Source: Flavobacteriales bacterium (GTDB lineage: Bacteria > Bacteroidota > Bacteroidia > Flavobacteriales > JASBRU01). From it: a stretch of DNA of 64,000 nucleotides. A program made the position numbers and the translations under genes. The stretch is from positions 124,001-188,000 of the forward strand of contig JASBRU010000002.1 of the NCBI GenBank assembly GCA_030149285.1, in the 5' to 3' direction. The notes under the pieces are model-generated. The model made no database searches, was not told where the DNA came from, and worked only from the letters and a program-made list of their open reading frames with translations. Every line of letters begins with the position of its first letter. The stretch's first letter is position 1. Shown in pieces: positions 17,054-26,078 of this stretch.

Positions 17054-18574
17054 TTAGTGTTTAAAGTGGCGAGTTCCTGTAAATACCATTGCCATGTTAT
17101 GTTCATTACAATAGTCAATAGAATTTTGATCTTTAATAGAACCTCCAGGTTGAATTACCGCCTTTATTCCTGCATTATCAGCAATCTCTACACAGTCAGG
17201 GAAAGGGAAAAAAGCATCTGATGCCATTACTGCACCGTTTAAGTCAAAGCCAAATGCTTCTGCTTTTGCAATAGCTTGTCTCAATGCGTCAACTCTACTT
17301 GTTTGTCCTGTGCCGCTGGCTAACAATTGCCTGCCTTTAGCCAGTACTATTGTATTAGATTTAGTGTGTTTACATATTTTAGAGGCAAACTCTAAATCTA
17401 ATTTTTGTTCTTCAGTAGGAGCTGTATTAGTTGCAGTTTTCATATCTGCAATCGCATCAGTTTTTATATCCTTATCCTGCTCTAGTACACCATTAAGTGC
17501 TGTACGAAATTGCTTAGTTGGCAAGGTAATGTTTTTCTGAACTAAAATAATGCGGTTTTTCTTAGATTTTAATATTTCTAATGCATCCTCATTATAGCCA
17601 GGTGCAATTACTACTTCGCAAAAAAGCTTGTTTATTTCTTCTGCAGTAGCAACGTCAATAGTTTTGTTGGTGATTAAGACACCACCAAAGGCTGATACAG
17701 GGTCTCCGGCTAGGGCATCTTTCCATGCGTCTAACAACTCTGGTCTAGATGCTACACCACATGCATTGTTGTGCTTTAATACTGCAAATGTTGTATCAGT
17801 AAACTCAGACATTAGGTTTACGGCTGCGTCAACATCCAATAGGTTGTTGTACGATAATTCTTTGCCGTGTAATTTATCAAACAGTTCGTCTAAATTTCCA
17901 TAAAAACGACCTTCTTGATGTGGGTTTTCACCATATCTAAGTGATGTGCTTTCAGTAATACTTTGCTTTAGGGTATGCTCATCTTTATTAAAATAATTGA
18001 AGATGGCAGTATCATAATGAGAAGATACGTTAAATGCTCTTGAAGCTAATTTTTTACGGTCTTCAATGCTTGTTTGCCCGTCTTTTTCATTTAAGATGTC
18101 TAATACTGTACCGTAATCATCCATAGAAGGCACAATCAATACATCATTAAAGTTTTTGGCAGCAGCACGTATCAATGAAATACCACCAATGTCAATTTTT
18201 TCTATAATATCTTGCTCAGAAGCTCCTGATGCAACAGTTTTTTCAAAAGGATATAAGTCTACAACAACAATATCCATCTCTGGAATTTCATATTCCTCTA
18301 ACTGTGTAACATCACCCGCCAATGAACGTCTAGATAATATACCACCAAATACTTTTGGGTGTAATGTTTTTACACGACCACCTAAAATAGATGGATAACC
18401 GGTTAGGTCTTCCACCGCATTTACGGGTATATTAAGTTGTTCTATAAAATTTTGGGTTCCTCCGGTAGAGTAAATTTCAATTCCAAGCTCATGAAATTTT
18501 CTTACTAAGGGTTCTAATCCATCTTTGTGAAATACGGATACCAGTGCGCTTTTCGCCTTTTTTAATTCGTTCAT
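17054..18574 (-). CDS. purH: Bifunctional AICAR transformylase / IMP cyclohydrolase
   Basis: PurH carries out the last two steps of de novo IMP synthesis in the cytosol. The 506-residue protein has the N-terminal MGS-like cyclohydrolase domain (KSALVSVFHKDGLEP, EIYSTGGT) and the transformylase domain. The catalytic Lys-His lies in VLKHNNACGVA, and the protein ends AVIQPGGSIKDQNSIDYCNEH. It is the first gene of the minus-strand run leading into mreB, so purine and wall genes probably share a transcript. Confidence 0.97.
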   Translation of the reverse strand: MNELKKAKSALVSVFHKDGLEPLVRKFHELGIEIYSTGGTQNFIEQLNIPVNAVEDLTGYPSILGGRVKTLHPKVFGGILSRRSLAGDVTQLEEYEIPEMDIVVVDLYPFEKTVASGASEQDIIEKIDIGGISLIRAAAKNFNDVLIVPSMDDYGTVLDILNEKDGQTSIEDRKKLASRAFNVSSHYDTAIFNYFNKDEHTLKQSITESTSLRYGENPHQEGRFYGNLDELFDKLHGKELSYNNLLDVDAAVNLMSEFTDTTFAVLKHNNACGVASRPELLDAWKDALAGDPVSAFGGVLITNKTIDVATAEEINKLFCEVVIAPGYNEDALEILKSKKNRIILVQKNITLPTKQFRTALNGVLEQDKDIKTDAIADMKTATNTAPTEEQKLDLEFASKICKHTKSNTIVLAKGRQLLASGTGQTSRVDALRQAIAKAEAFGFDLNGAVMASDAFFPFPDCVEIADNAGIKAVIQPGGSIKDQNSIDYCNEHNMAMVFTGTRHFKH

Positions 18575-18596
18575 TTAAAGCATCTTAATGAGCTTG

Positions 18597-18627
18597 CAAT
18601 TTTAACTAATTTAGCCGCCAATAGCAA
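18597..18627 (-). promoter_or_regulatory. Candidate purH-mre operon promoter
   Basis: On the minus strand a TTG (-33) is followed after 20 bases by TAAAATTG, one mismatch from TAnnTTTG, about 22 bases upstream of purH. The spacing is right for a Bacteroidota sigma-A promoter. Confidence 0.4.
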
Positions 18628-18699
18628 TAGTAAAAGGCGGTTATTTTTGAGACTTATTAAAGGTTTATTGTTTAATTTTAGCCGATAGATAGAGTAATT

Positions 18700-19953
18700 A
18701 TGGTTTTTATAAGACTTCTTATAGAGAGTGTATTGTTTGCTACCCATGCCTTGGTGGTAAATAAGTTGCGTACTTTTTTATCTCTTTTAGGGGTAGCCAT
18801 TGGTATCTTTTCTATCATTTTAGTGCTTACTGCTGTAGACTCATTAGAAAATAACATTAAAGAGAGTATTAATAAACTTGGAAGTGATGTTATTTATGTT
18901 CAAAAATGGCCTTGGGGTGGAGAAGGAGGAGAATATGCTTGGTGGGAGTATTGGAAACGCCCGCAACCTAAGTACCGAGAGTTTGAACAATTAAGTGATA
19001 GAATACAAAATGCAGAGGCTGTAGCTTACGGAGCAGGTACGTCTGAAACTGTAAAGTATAGTAATAAAACATTGCAAAATGTAACTTTATTAGCCGCGTC
19101 ACATTCTTATAATGATATATGGGGCTTTGAGCTGAGTAATGGTAGGATGTTTACCACATCAGAATCTGCTGGAGGTGCAAACGTAGCTATTGTTGGTTAT
19201 GAAGTTGCAGATGCTTTATTTGGCTCTACAAATCCTATAGGTAAAGAAATAAAAACAATGGGCAGAAAGCTTATTGTTATAGGAGTATTTAAAAAAGTGG
19301 GCTCAACTTTGGTAGGACAAAGTACAGATGAGCAGATTATTATCCCAGTTAATTTTTTACAGAAAATAGTAAATGTTGGTACTGAAGAGTACGGACCTTT
19401 TATTATGGTTAAAGCTAAAGAAGGGGTAACCTCTCTGCAAATAAAGGATGAGATTACCGGTATTATGCGAAAAATTAGGAGGCTAAAACCTAAAGCTAAT
19501 AATGATTTTTCTTTAAACGAAATCAGTGTTATCTCAGAAGGGATAGGGCAGTTATTTGGTGTGGTAAGCTTTGCAGGTGCTATTATTGGTGGTTTTGCAC
19601 TGTTGGTTGGTGGTTTTAGTATTGCCAATATTATGTTTGTTTCGGTAAAAGAGCGCACTAACCAAATTGGTATTCAAAAATCTTTAGGTGCTAAGAATCA
19701 CTTTATATTATTGCAGTTTATTTTCGAGTCGGTATTTTTATCAGTAGTAGGGGGTGCCTGTGGTTTGTTGTTGGTATACATATCTGTGTTAATAGCAAAT
19801 TCTGCTTTTGAGTCATTTACCATTACACTTACATTAGATAACATAGTTTTAGCACTTATTATATCATTTATTATTGGTGTTTTATCAGGTATTATTCCGG
19901 CATTTCTTGCTTCACGCCTCAATCCTGTTGATGCTATTCGTCAAGGCAATTAA
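18700..19953 (+). CDS. MacB/FtsX-type ABC transporter permease
   Basis: The 417-residue protein has one N-terminal transmembrane helix (about 20-42), a large periplasmic MacB_PCD-type domain (about 45-245), and a C-terminal FtsX domain with three helices (about 283-410) ending ASRLNPVDAIRQGN. Members of this family move lipoproteins, peptides or drugs, or act as mechanotransmission devices. No ATPase gene is adjacent, so its partner must be encoded elsewhere. Substrate is unknown. It is followed by a gap of 164 bases before marR. Confidence 0.88.
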   Translation: MVFIRLLIESVLFATHALVVNKLRTFLSLLGVAIGIFSIILVLTAVDSLENNIKESINKLGSDVIYVQKWPWGGEGGEYAWWEYWKRPQPKYREFEQLSDRIQNAEAVAYGAGTSETVKYSNKTLQNVTLLAASHSYNDIWGFELSNGRMFTTSESAGGANVAIVGYEVADALFGSTNPIGKEIKTMGRKLIVIGVFKKVGSTLVGQSTDEQIIIPVNFLQKIVNVGTEEYGPFIMVKAKEGVTSLQIKDEITGIMRKIRRLKPKANNDFSLNEISVISEGIGQLFGVVSFAGAIIGGFALLVGGFSIANIMFVSVKERTNQIGIQKSLGAKNHFILLQFIFESVFLSVVGGACGLLLVYISVLIANSAFESFTITLTLDNIVLALIISFIIGVLSGIIPAFLASRLNPVDAIRQGN

Positions 19954-20072
19954 ATTACTGTTATTGATGTCCATACTATTGATACACAAATACTTTATTT
20001 TTATATATTGCATTACCAAGAACAATAATTCATGAATTAGAACGCCTATTTTATTAGGTTTTTGTCCTCATG

Positions 20073-20096
20073 TATTAGTAACAAACATTACTAATA
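20073..20096. promoter_or_regulatory. Inverted-repeat operator candidate for the MarR regulator
   Basis: TATTAGTAA-CAAACA-TTACTAATA is a perfect 9-bp inverted repeat with a 6-base spacer, ending 21 bases before the marR ATG. MarR dimers usually bind such palindromes in their own promoter. A second palindrome, AATTCATGAATT (20027-20038), lies further upstream. Confidence 0.6.
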
Positions 20097-20117
20097 ACAC
20101 TATATTAATAAACCATA

Positions 20118-20570
20118 ATGGAACTTGAAAAAGAGATTAAGCAAAAAGCTTTTAAAAACCCGTATCAAAAAGCTATTGTAAATATCTTGTATACAGGAAA
20201 TTGGGTAAATCTATTGCATACCCATTTTTTAAAGGAATACGGTATTAGTACACAACAATACAATGTCTTAAGAATTTTAAGAGGAAGAAAGCCTGAGGCT
20301 GCATCTGTAAAGTTGCTAAATGAGCGTATGCTAGATAAAATGTCTAATGTATCTCGTTTAATAGATAAATTAGTTGCCAAAGATTTGGTTACTAGAGATT
20401 TTTCTAAGCACGACAGGAGGCAAGTAGATATATACATTACAAGCCATGGTGAAAAAGTACTCGCTGAGCTCGATATAAAAATGGAGGGCTTTTTGCAAGA
20501 AAATTTCCATACGATTACTGAGTCTGAAGTAGTTGAACTCAATAGAATTTTAGATAAGCTTAGAGGGTAA
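20118..20570 (+). CDS. MarR-family transcriptional regulator
   Basis: The 150-residue winged-helix protein has the MarR recognition region LLNERMLDKMSNVSRLIDKL and the wing motif SKHDRRQVDIYITSHGEKVL. MarR proteins are dimeric repressors released by small ligands, often phenolics or oxidants. The downstream nitroreductase and pirin genes are common MarR targets. A perfect inverted repeat lies just upstream, consistent with autoregulation. The ligand cannot be read from the sequence. Confidence 0.93.
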   Translation: MELEKEIKQKAFKNPYQKAIVNILYTGNWVNLLHTHFLKEYGISTQQYNVLRILRGRKPEAASVKLLNERMLDKMSNVSRLIDKLVAKDLVTRDFSKHDRRQVDIYITSHGEKVLAELDIKMEGFLQENFHTITESEVVELNRILDKLRG

Positions 20571-20674
20571 GTTTCTGTTTTTCAGTGCTTTTTGTGCTAA
20601 ACTTTTTTTGATTAACATTGTTATATGTGTGTATATACATCAAATGATGTGTTGTTTGATTTAAACTAAACAAA

Positions 20675-21253
20675 ATGAGTAAAGTAGAAATACAACCACT
20701 AATTGCAAACAGATATAGCCCAGTTGCATTTAGCGATAAAGAAGTAGACAATGAAAAGTTAATGAGTTTATTTGAAGCTGCAGGTAAAGCAGCATCAAGC
20801 TATAATGACCAACCTTGGCGATATATATATGCAAAAAAAAGTGAAGAAGGTTTTAAAAAAATAGCAAGTTTATTATCCGATAGTAATCAACTATGGGCGC
20901 CAAATGCAGCCATATTGGTAATGGCTGTTGCAAGAAAGACATTAACAAGAAATGAAAAACCCAATAGAAACAGCTTTCATGATCTAGGTTTATCTGTAGC
21001 AAACCTAACTTATCAGGCAAATCACTTAGGATTATTTTTGCATCAAATGGGCGGTTTTGATTATAAAAAAGCACAAGAAATATTTGCAATACCAGATAAT
21101 TATGAAGCTCATTCAGTAATAGCAATAGGTTATCCTGGGGATGTAAATTCATTAGAGGGTGTGGTTTATACAAAAGCAACAAAACCAAGTGTAAGAAAAG
21201 GTGTAAATGAAATAGCTTTTCATGGTGAGTGGAAAGAAGAAACTAATCATTAA
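20675..21253 (+). CDS. Nitroreductase-family flavoprotein
   Basis: The 192-residue protein has the nitroreductase fold signatures: NRYSPVAFSDKEVD at the N-terminus (FMN phosphate contact), AASSYNDQPWRYIYA, a central helix and AIGYPGDV near the C-terminus. Such enzymes use FMN and NAD(P)H to reduce quinones or nitroaromatics. It lies 104 bases after marR and 14 bases before the pirin gene. The 20634-20663 region upstream holds short inverted repeats (ACATCA-AA-TGATGT) that may be regulatory. Confidence 0.92.
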   Translation: MSKVEIQPLIANRYSPVAFSDKEVDNEKLMSLFEAAGKAASSYNDQPWRYIYAKKSEEGFKKIASLLSDSNQLWAPNAAILVMAVARKTLTRNEKPNRNSFHDLGLSVANLTYQANHLGLFLHQMGGFDYKKAQEIFAIPDNYEAHSVIAIGYPGDVNSLEGVVYTKATKPSVRKGVNEIAFHGEWKEETNH

Positions 21254-21267
21254 GAAAGGAAATACTG

Positions 21268-21993
21268 ATGAATAAGAAAGTGATTTCGGCAATGAGTAGA
21301 GGAAGAGCTGATTATGGTTGGCTTAAGGCTAATTACTCATTTAGTTTTGCAAACTATTATAACCCGGAGAATATCCACTTTGGAACATTAAGAGTTTTGA
21401 ATGAAGATTATATTGCTCCATCAATGGGTTTTGGTACGCATCCACATGATAATATGGAAATTGTAACGATTCCTATATCAGGTGGTGGTTTATTACATAG
21501 AGATAGTGAGGGGCATGAAGGTGTAATAAAACCGGGTGATGTGCAGGTAATGTCTGCCGGTACAGGAATAGAACATTCTGAAGAGAATGCATCTAAAGAT
21601 CTTACAACAAATTTAATGCAGATATGGGTTTTTCCGCGTAGAAGAGGGTATGAGCCTAGGTATGATCAGAAAGCATTTGATGTAAAAGAAAATCCAAATA
21701 AACTTCATTTAGTGGTTTCACCTGAAGGTAGAGATGGTTCTTTATGGGTTAATCAAGATGCATTTTTTTCATTAGGAGCCTTTACAGAAGATAAGAGTTT
21801 AGAATATAAAGTTCAGCATTCTGGCAATGGCTTATATATTTTTGTAGTTGATGGACCGATAGAGGTTGAAGGAGAAAGATTAAGTAACAGGGATGCAATA
21901 TCTATTAGCGAAGCCGATAGTGTAACTATAAATGCTTCGGCAGGGAGTTATTTTTTAATAATGGATATACCTATGCATATAAATGCTAACTAA
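21268..21993 (+). CDS. Pirin-family protein (quercetinase-like bicupin)
   Basis: The 241-residue bicupin carries the pirin metal-site motifs: GTHPHDNMEI for the first two histidines, and AGTGIEHSE for the third histidine and the glutamate. YhhW-like pirins bind Fe and can cleave quercetin. Others act as redox sensors. An AAAGGA ribosome-binding-like sequence precedes the ATG. Its stop codon overlaps the stop codon of the convergent dehydrogenase gene. Confidence 0.92.
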   Translation: MNKKVISAMSRGRADYGWLKANYSFSFANYYNPENIHFGTLRVLNEDYIAPSMGFGTHPHDNMEIVTIPISGGGLLHRDSEGHEGVIKPGDVQVMSAGTGIEHSEENASKDLTTNLMQIWVFPRRRGYEPRYDQKAFDVKENPNKLHLVVSPEGRDGSLWVNQDAFFSLGAFTEDKSLEYKVQHSGNGLYIFVVDGPIEVEGERLSNRDAISISEADSVTINASAGSYFLIMDIPMHINAN

Positions 21994-22895
21994 ATATTTG
22001 ATGCAATATAGCTTGCAGACTTTTTGAGATTAGTAATTTCATCATCAGTAAGTAAAAAGTCATTAATAACAGTTAGTTGCTTATTAGCTATTTTAACAGG
22101 GAGGCTCATGCATAAATCTTTATTTATGTTGAGTCTCTTTTTATAGGAGCTGTTTAATGGAATACTAACAGGTACAATTGTTTCCTCAGTAGATTCAAAC
22201 GCACAAAACAAATAATACATGCATGCAGATATTGCATAATAAGTAGCGCTTTGTGTTTCCTTAACTTTTTTAGCAGCATTTAATACTTCTTCTGTTAGGT
22301 TTACATTGTTAGCTGTGTTAGAATAAGGTTTGTCTTTAATTTTACACATAGAGAAGATTGGAACGGCAGTTTCTCCATGCTCACCCAATACCAATGCTTT
22401 ACAATCTGCATAGTTGGTGTTGCTTTGCTGAGATAATATATATTGTAAACGTAGCGTGTCTAATAAAGTACCTGTACCAAGTACTGTGTTGGTTTGTTTG
22501 CCAATTAAATCAATACATTTTTGAGTGATAATATCTACAGGGTTTGTAGTAACTATAACTATTGGCTTCTTTTTGAAGTGAACTGTAGAGAAAATTTGTT
22601 CTGTGAGCTTTGTATTTTCTGTAGCCAAAGCCATTCTGGATGATGTGATTTTTTTACCAATTCCGGCTGTATGAAAAACATAATCTGCATTTTCAAATGC
22701 TTCTTTATCATTACTTACAATGGTATGATTTGTTAGGCCAATAAAATGAAGAGTATCTAGTAGTGCACCATTGCGTTTATCAGCAGGCTCTATAATATTT
22801 AATGTTATACGTTGCTTAGTATGCATTAATAAATGCTGAGCAAATGTAGCGCCTACATTACCGTAGCCAATAAGTGTAATGTTTAAGGTATTCAT
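21990..22895 (-). CDS. Lactate/malate dehydrogenase-family enzyme with unusual specificity residue
   Basis: The 301-residue protein has the NAD-binding GYGNVG motif and the LDH/MDH catalytic set: Arg in SSRMAL (Arg109 equivalent), NPVD (Asn138), the Asp-Arg pair in LLDTLRLQ, and His in LGEHGETAVP (His195). The residue that distinguishes lactate (Gln) from malate (Arg) enzymes aligns with the first Lys of GIGKKITSS, so the substrate cannot be assigned. The mobile-loop PGE/PGM residues are also replaced. It forms a convergent pair with the pirin gene. Confidence 0.85.
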   Translation of the reverse strand: MNTLNITLIGYGNVGATFAQHLLMHTKQRITLNIIEPADKRNGALLDTLHFIGLTNHTIVSNDKEAFENADYVFHTAGIGKKITSSRMALATENTKLTEQIFSTVHFKKKPIVIVTTNPVDIITQKCIDLIGKQTNTVLGTGTLLDTLRLQYILSQQSNTNYADCKALVLGEHGETAVPIFSMCKIKDKPYSNTANNVNLTEEVLNAAKKVKETQSATYYAISACMYYLFCAFESTEETIVPVSIPLNSSYKKRLNINKDLCMSLPVKIANKQLTVINDFLLTDDEITNLKKSASYIASNI

Positions 22896-22939
22896 ACTTG
22901 CAATTTAAAACCCTTCTTGCAATAAAACTATGAGATTAA

Positions 22940-23389
22940 TCATAGAGTTTGTGAGCACAAGGCACAAACCTCTTTTAAGAAAGACTCATCTTCATTAGTA
23001 AAAGCAGCAATGGTGTTAGAGTCTATATCTATCTGCCCTATTAGTTTTCCATTTTTAAACATCGGAACAACAATTTCAGATTTCACATCAATACTACAGG
23101 CTATGTAATTGTCTTGGCTATGAACATCTTCTACCAAAAATGTTTCATGGCTGTTAGCTACCTGTCCGCAAATACCTTTTCCGTAAGGTATTTGTGTGTG
23201 TTCTGTCCTTTCTCCTACATACGGACCAAGGTTTAATACTTTATGAGTATCATCATTAAAATAAAAACCTACCCAATTATAATATTCAATGGAGTTGTGC
23301 AGTAAGCTGCAAACGGCTTTAAGTTTTTCATCAGTGGTACTGTCCTGACTGATAAGAGAACGAATCTCCTGTAGTAGTTCTTTATACAT
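22940..23389 (-). CDS. msrC: GAF-domain free methionine-(R)-sulfoxide reductase
   Basis: The 149-residue GAF protein has the fRMsr signature: SIEYYNWVGFYF, then YGKGICGQVA, DNYIACS and SEIVVPMF. It reduces free L-methionine-(R)-sulfoxide using cysteines. Two of the three family cysteines are present, in GICG and IACS. The first, about ten residues before GICG, is replaced by His. It overlaps dgkA by 8 bases and is transcribed with it. Confidence 0.87.
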   Translation of the reverse strand: MYKELLQEIRSLISQDSTTDEKLKAVCSLLHNSIEYYNWVGFYFNDDTHKVLNLGPYVGERTEHTQIPYGKGICGQVANSHETFLVEDVHSQDNYIACSIDVKSEIVVPMFKNGKLIGQIDIDSNTIAAFTNEDESFLKEVCALCSQTL

Positions 23390-23753
23390 TAAATAATGCG
23401 ATAATCTTTGGAATAAAAATTAATAAACCAATTACAAATGCTGCAATTGCAGACAATAAAACTCCGGCTGCTGCTACATCTTTCACTTTTCCGGCCTTTT
23501 CATTCCAGTCTGGCGAAACAATATCTGTTAACTTTTCTATAGCAGTATTAATAGCTTCAGCAGTAAAAACAATTGCAATACACAGTATAAGTATAAACCA
23601 TTCAGTTTTGTTCACATTAAAATAAAAACCCAATGTAATAACTACAATAGTTGCTATTAAATGGATTTTGCTGTTTGGCTGTTTTAGTAGCTCTATTAAA
23701 CCTTTAAAGGCATAAACAAAGCTGTTTTTTCTATTCTTTATTGTTCTCTTCAT
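23382..23753 (-). CDS. dgkA: Diacylglycerol/undecaprenol kinase family protein
   Basis: The 123-residue integral membrane kinase has three transmembrane helices. Its catalytic signature is FTAEAINTAIEKLTD followed by KVKDVAAAGVLL. Proteins of this type recycle diacylglycerol or phosphorylate undecaprenol. In a Gram-negative envelope either use is possible. The N-terminal basic segment NRKNSFVYAFKGL is typical. A promoter-like element lies just upstream. Confidence 0.92.
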   Translation of the reverse strand: MKRTIKNRKNSFVYAFKGLIELLKQPNSKIHLIATIVVITLGFYFNVNKTEWFILILCIAIVFTAEAINTAIEKLTDIVSPDWNEKAGKVKDVAAAGVLLSAIAAFVIGLLIFIPKIIALFNV

Positions 23754-24067
23754 ATCTTATGAATACTCAATTAAATGTAAAAATAAAGTAACTCAGCCAA
23801 CCAATAACATATTTTTTCCGTCTAATATAGTAGCCTTTGGGTATGTGTTATCGTAAAATAATAGTATACAGTCTTTTGCTCACTGAAACTTATATTTGAA
23901 TAATAACACCCCTCTTAGACTTAATAGATGTTAACAAACTAACATGCTGTTGTTAATATTTTTTATATTGCAGGGCAGTATAGCCTTAGTAATGAGATAA
24001 TTTTGAAAAGAGACTAATTTCGGCTAATTATAAATATTGAAATAAAACACCATCTAATAATAAACTT
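23754..24067. other. 314-base divergent intergenic region
   Basis: This gap lies between dgkA (minus) and the type B cargo gene (plus). Besides the dgkA promoter candidate it holds a 7-bp inverted repeat TTAACAA/TTGTTAA (23931-23956) and two -7-like sequences facing the cargo gene (TAATTTTG at 23998 and TAATTTCG at 24015). Neither has a convincing -33 box. No RNA gene or small ORF was recognised. Confidence 0.5.
23772..23800 (-). promoter_or_regulatory. Candidate dgkA-msrC promoter
   Basis: On the minus strand TTG is followed after 18 bases by TACATTTA, one mismatch from TAnnTTTG, about 18 bases before the dgkA ATG. Confidence 0.4.
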
Positions 24068-26044
24068 ATGAAACTAGCAAGATATTCACTACTTCTATTT
24101 TTAACCCTAGGAGTGGGATTTGCATCTAAAGCACAATCAATTAGTTCACCAACAGTAATAGGTACAAGTTTCTGTGCAGGAGATTTAATGAACATTAATC
24201 ATGGTGCTTGTACAGGACCATATAATGGAGGTAACCAGTTTATCTATGAACTATCTGATGGTACTGGAGATTTTTCAAATTCTGATACATTAGCTACTGT
24301 ATCAACTGCAACTTGTCCTGCAGGACCTGCAGGTTTAGTTTTACCTGAAGATTTGCCTTTGGGTTCTAATTATAGAGTTAGAATTTTAGCAACAGACCCT
24401 GCAACAGTTGGTACAGCGTCGGCATCATTTACGATATTGCCATTGCCAAATGTTACTATAACTGTTCTTAACCCAACAGCGCCAGGTACAAATGTGGCTT
24501 GTGTAGGAGACTCTGTGAGGCTTACTGCGGTATTTAGCTTAGGTAACACTTACCAATGGAAAAGAAATGGTGGTCCAATAGCCGCTGCTGATGGAGGTGA
24601 TAATGATACTATATGGATAGTAGATGATGGAGGAGTATCTACAGGTATTTATACAATAGAAGTTGATAACGGACTTTGTACACATGAAACTCCAATAGGA
24701 GAGTTTATACAGTTTTATACTCCACCAACAACAGTTATTTCAACAAACCAAACACCGGTTGGACCTCATTTATATGAAATTTGCTTTGGAGATTCTGTTG
24801 TACTTCAAGCACCAACACCAATAGCTCCAAATGTGTTTTTTTATGAGTGGCAAATAGACACTAACGGAACATTTATGACTATACCTACAGCAACCAACTC
24901 TAGCTACAGAGCTGTTATTTCTGGAGATTATCAGGTAATAGTTACAGATACATTATGTACTGATACATCTGTAGTAGATATAGTAGTAGTAGATAGTTTC
25001 CCTAATGCATCTGTGGTAAATAATTTGCCTACTATTTTATGTTTAGGAGATTCAACAATATTATCTGCTATAGATACTGTAGCAGGATGGAGATATCAAT
25101 GGCAAATTGATAGTGTAGGTGTTCCAGGTGGATTTAAGAATATAGCTTTGGCAGATGGTGGAGAGGATCCTTTTATACAATTAGACACTACTTTGTTGCA
25201 ACCACCAGTTGGTTCTGCTTCAATTACTACTAATATTAGATTGATAGTTTCCAATGCTAGTTGTAGAGATACATCTATTATAATACCTATTCAAATGTTT
25301 GGACCTCCAAATATTAGAATTGTAGATGGTACAGGAGCAGCTGTAGATACAGTGTCTAGATGCTTTGGAGACTCTGCATTAGTTGTTGCAACAGGAGGTC
25401 TAAGTTATATATGGAATGGGGGAGTAAGCTTTAATGCAAACATTACTCTTACAACACCAGGTTTGTATACGGTAGAAGGTACAGGTCCAAATGGATGTAC
25501 AAATACTGCTTCTGTGTTCTTTGAATTTAATAACCCTACAGTAGATGCTGGTTCAGATCAAACTATTAATCCAGGGGGTAGCGCACAATTAGGTGCTACT
25601 ACTACAGCTGATAATCCAACTTATTTCTGGATACCAACAAATACAGTTACCAACTTTGCAAGTCCAAGCCCTATAGCGCAACCATCTGAAACAACTACTT
25701 ATATAGTAGCAATGACAGATGCAAATGGATGTACTGCTTATGACACGGTTGTGGTAAATGTAGTGGCAGATCCAAATTTAAGTGTGTCTATTATGAACTT
25801 AATATCTCCCAATGCTGATGGATTGAATGATGTATGGGATATTTCTGGAATTGTAGGTGGTGAAAGAGGAGATCTAGTAATTATGAATAGATGGGGATCT
25901 GAAGTATACTCTGATCCAGCATATAATAATAATTGGGGTGGCACTAATGATGGAGGTGATGAGCTACCTGATGGTACATACTATTATGTATTAAAATTAC
26001 CGAGTGGTACGGAATTAACAGGTGCCATAACAATCATTAGATAA
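24068..26044 (+). CDS. T9SS type B cargo protein (gliding-motility-associated C-terminal domain)
   Basis: The 658-residue protein has a signal peptide ending FASKAQ and several Ig-like domains marked by repeated CxGDS or CFGDS motifs. A type B (CHU_C) T9SS sorting domain at about residues 575-658 includes ISPNADGLNDVW, MNRWGSEVY and LPDGTYYYVL. Type B cargos are usually cell-surface adhesins or filaments, and their export depends on an SprF-like protein encoded beside them. That gene follows 34 bases downstream. The ligand is unknown. Confidence 0.92.
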   Translation: MKLARYSLLLFLTLGVGFASKAQSISSPTVIGTSFCAGDLMNINHGACTGPYNGGNQFIYELSDGTGDFSNSDTLATVSTATCPAGPAGLVLPEDLPLGSNYRVRILATDPATVGTASASFTILPLPNVTITVLNPTAPGTNVACVGDSVRLTAVFSLGNTYQWKRNGGPIAAADGGDNDTIWIVDDGGVSTGIYTIEVDNGLCTHETPIGEFIQFYTPPTTVISTNQTPVGPHLYEICFGDSVVLQAPTPIAPNVFFYEWQIDTNGTFMTIPTATNSSYRAVISGDYQVIVTDTLCTDTSVVDIVVVDSFPNASVVNNLPTILCLGDSTILSAIDTVAGWRYQWQIDSVGVPGGFKNIALADGGEDPFIQLDTTLLQPPVGSASITTNIRLIVSNASCRDTSIIIPIQMFGPPNIRIVDGTGAAVDTVSRCFGDSALVVATGGLSYIWNGGVSFNANITLTTPGLYTVEGTGPNGCTNTASVFFEFNNPTVDAGSDQTINPGGSAQLGATTTADNPTYFWIPTNTVTNFASPSPIAQPSETTTYIVAMTDANGCTAYDTVVVNVVADPNLSVSIMNLISPNADGLNDVWDISGIVGGERGDLVIMNRWGSEVYSDPAYNNNWGGTNDGGDELPDGTYYYVLKLPSGTELTGAITIIR

Positions 26045-26078
26045 CAGAAAACACACTAAGAACTATTACCCTACTAAT

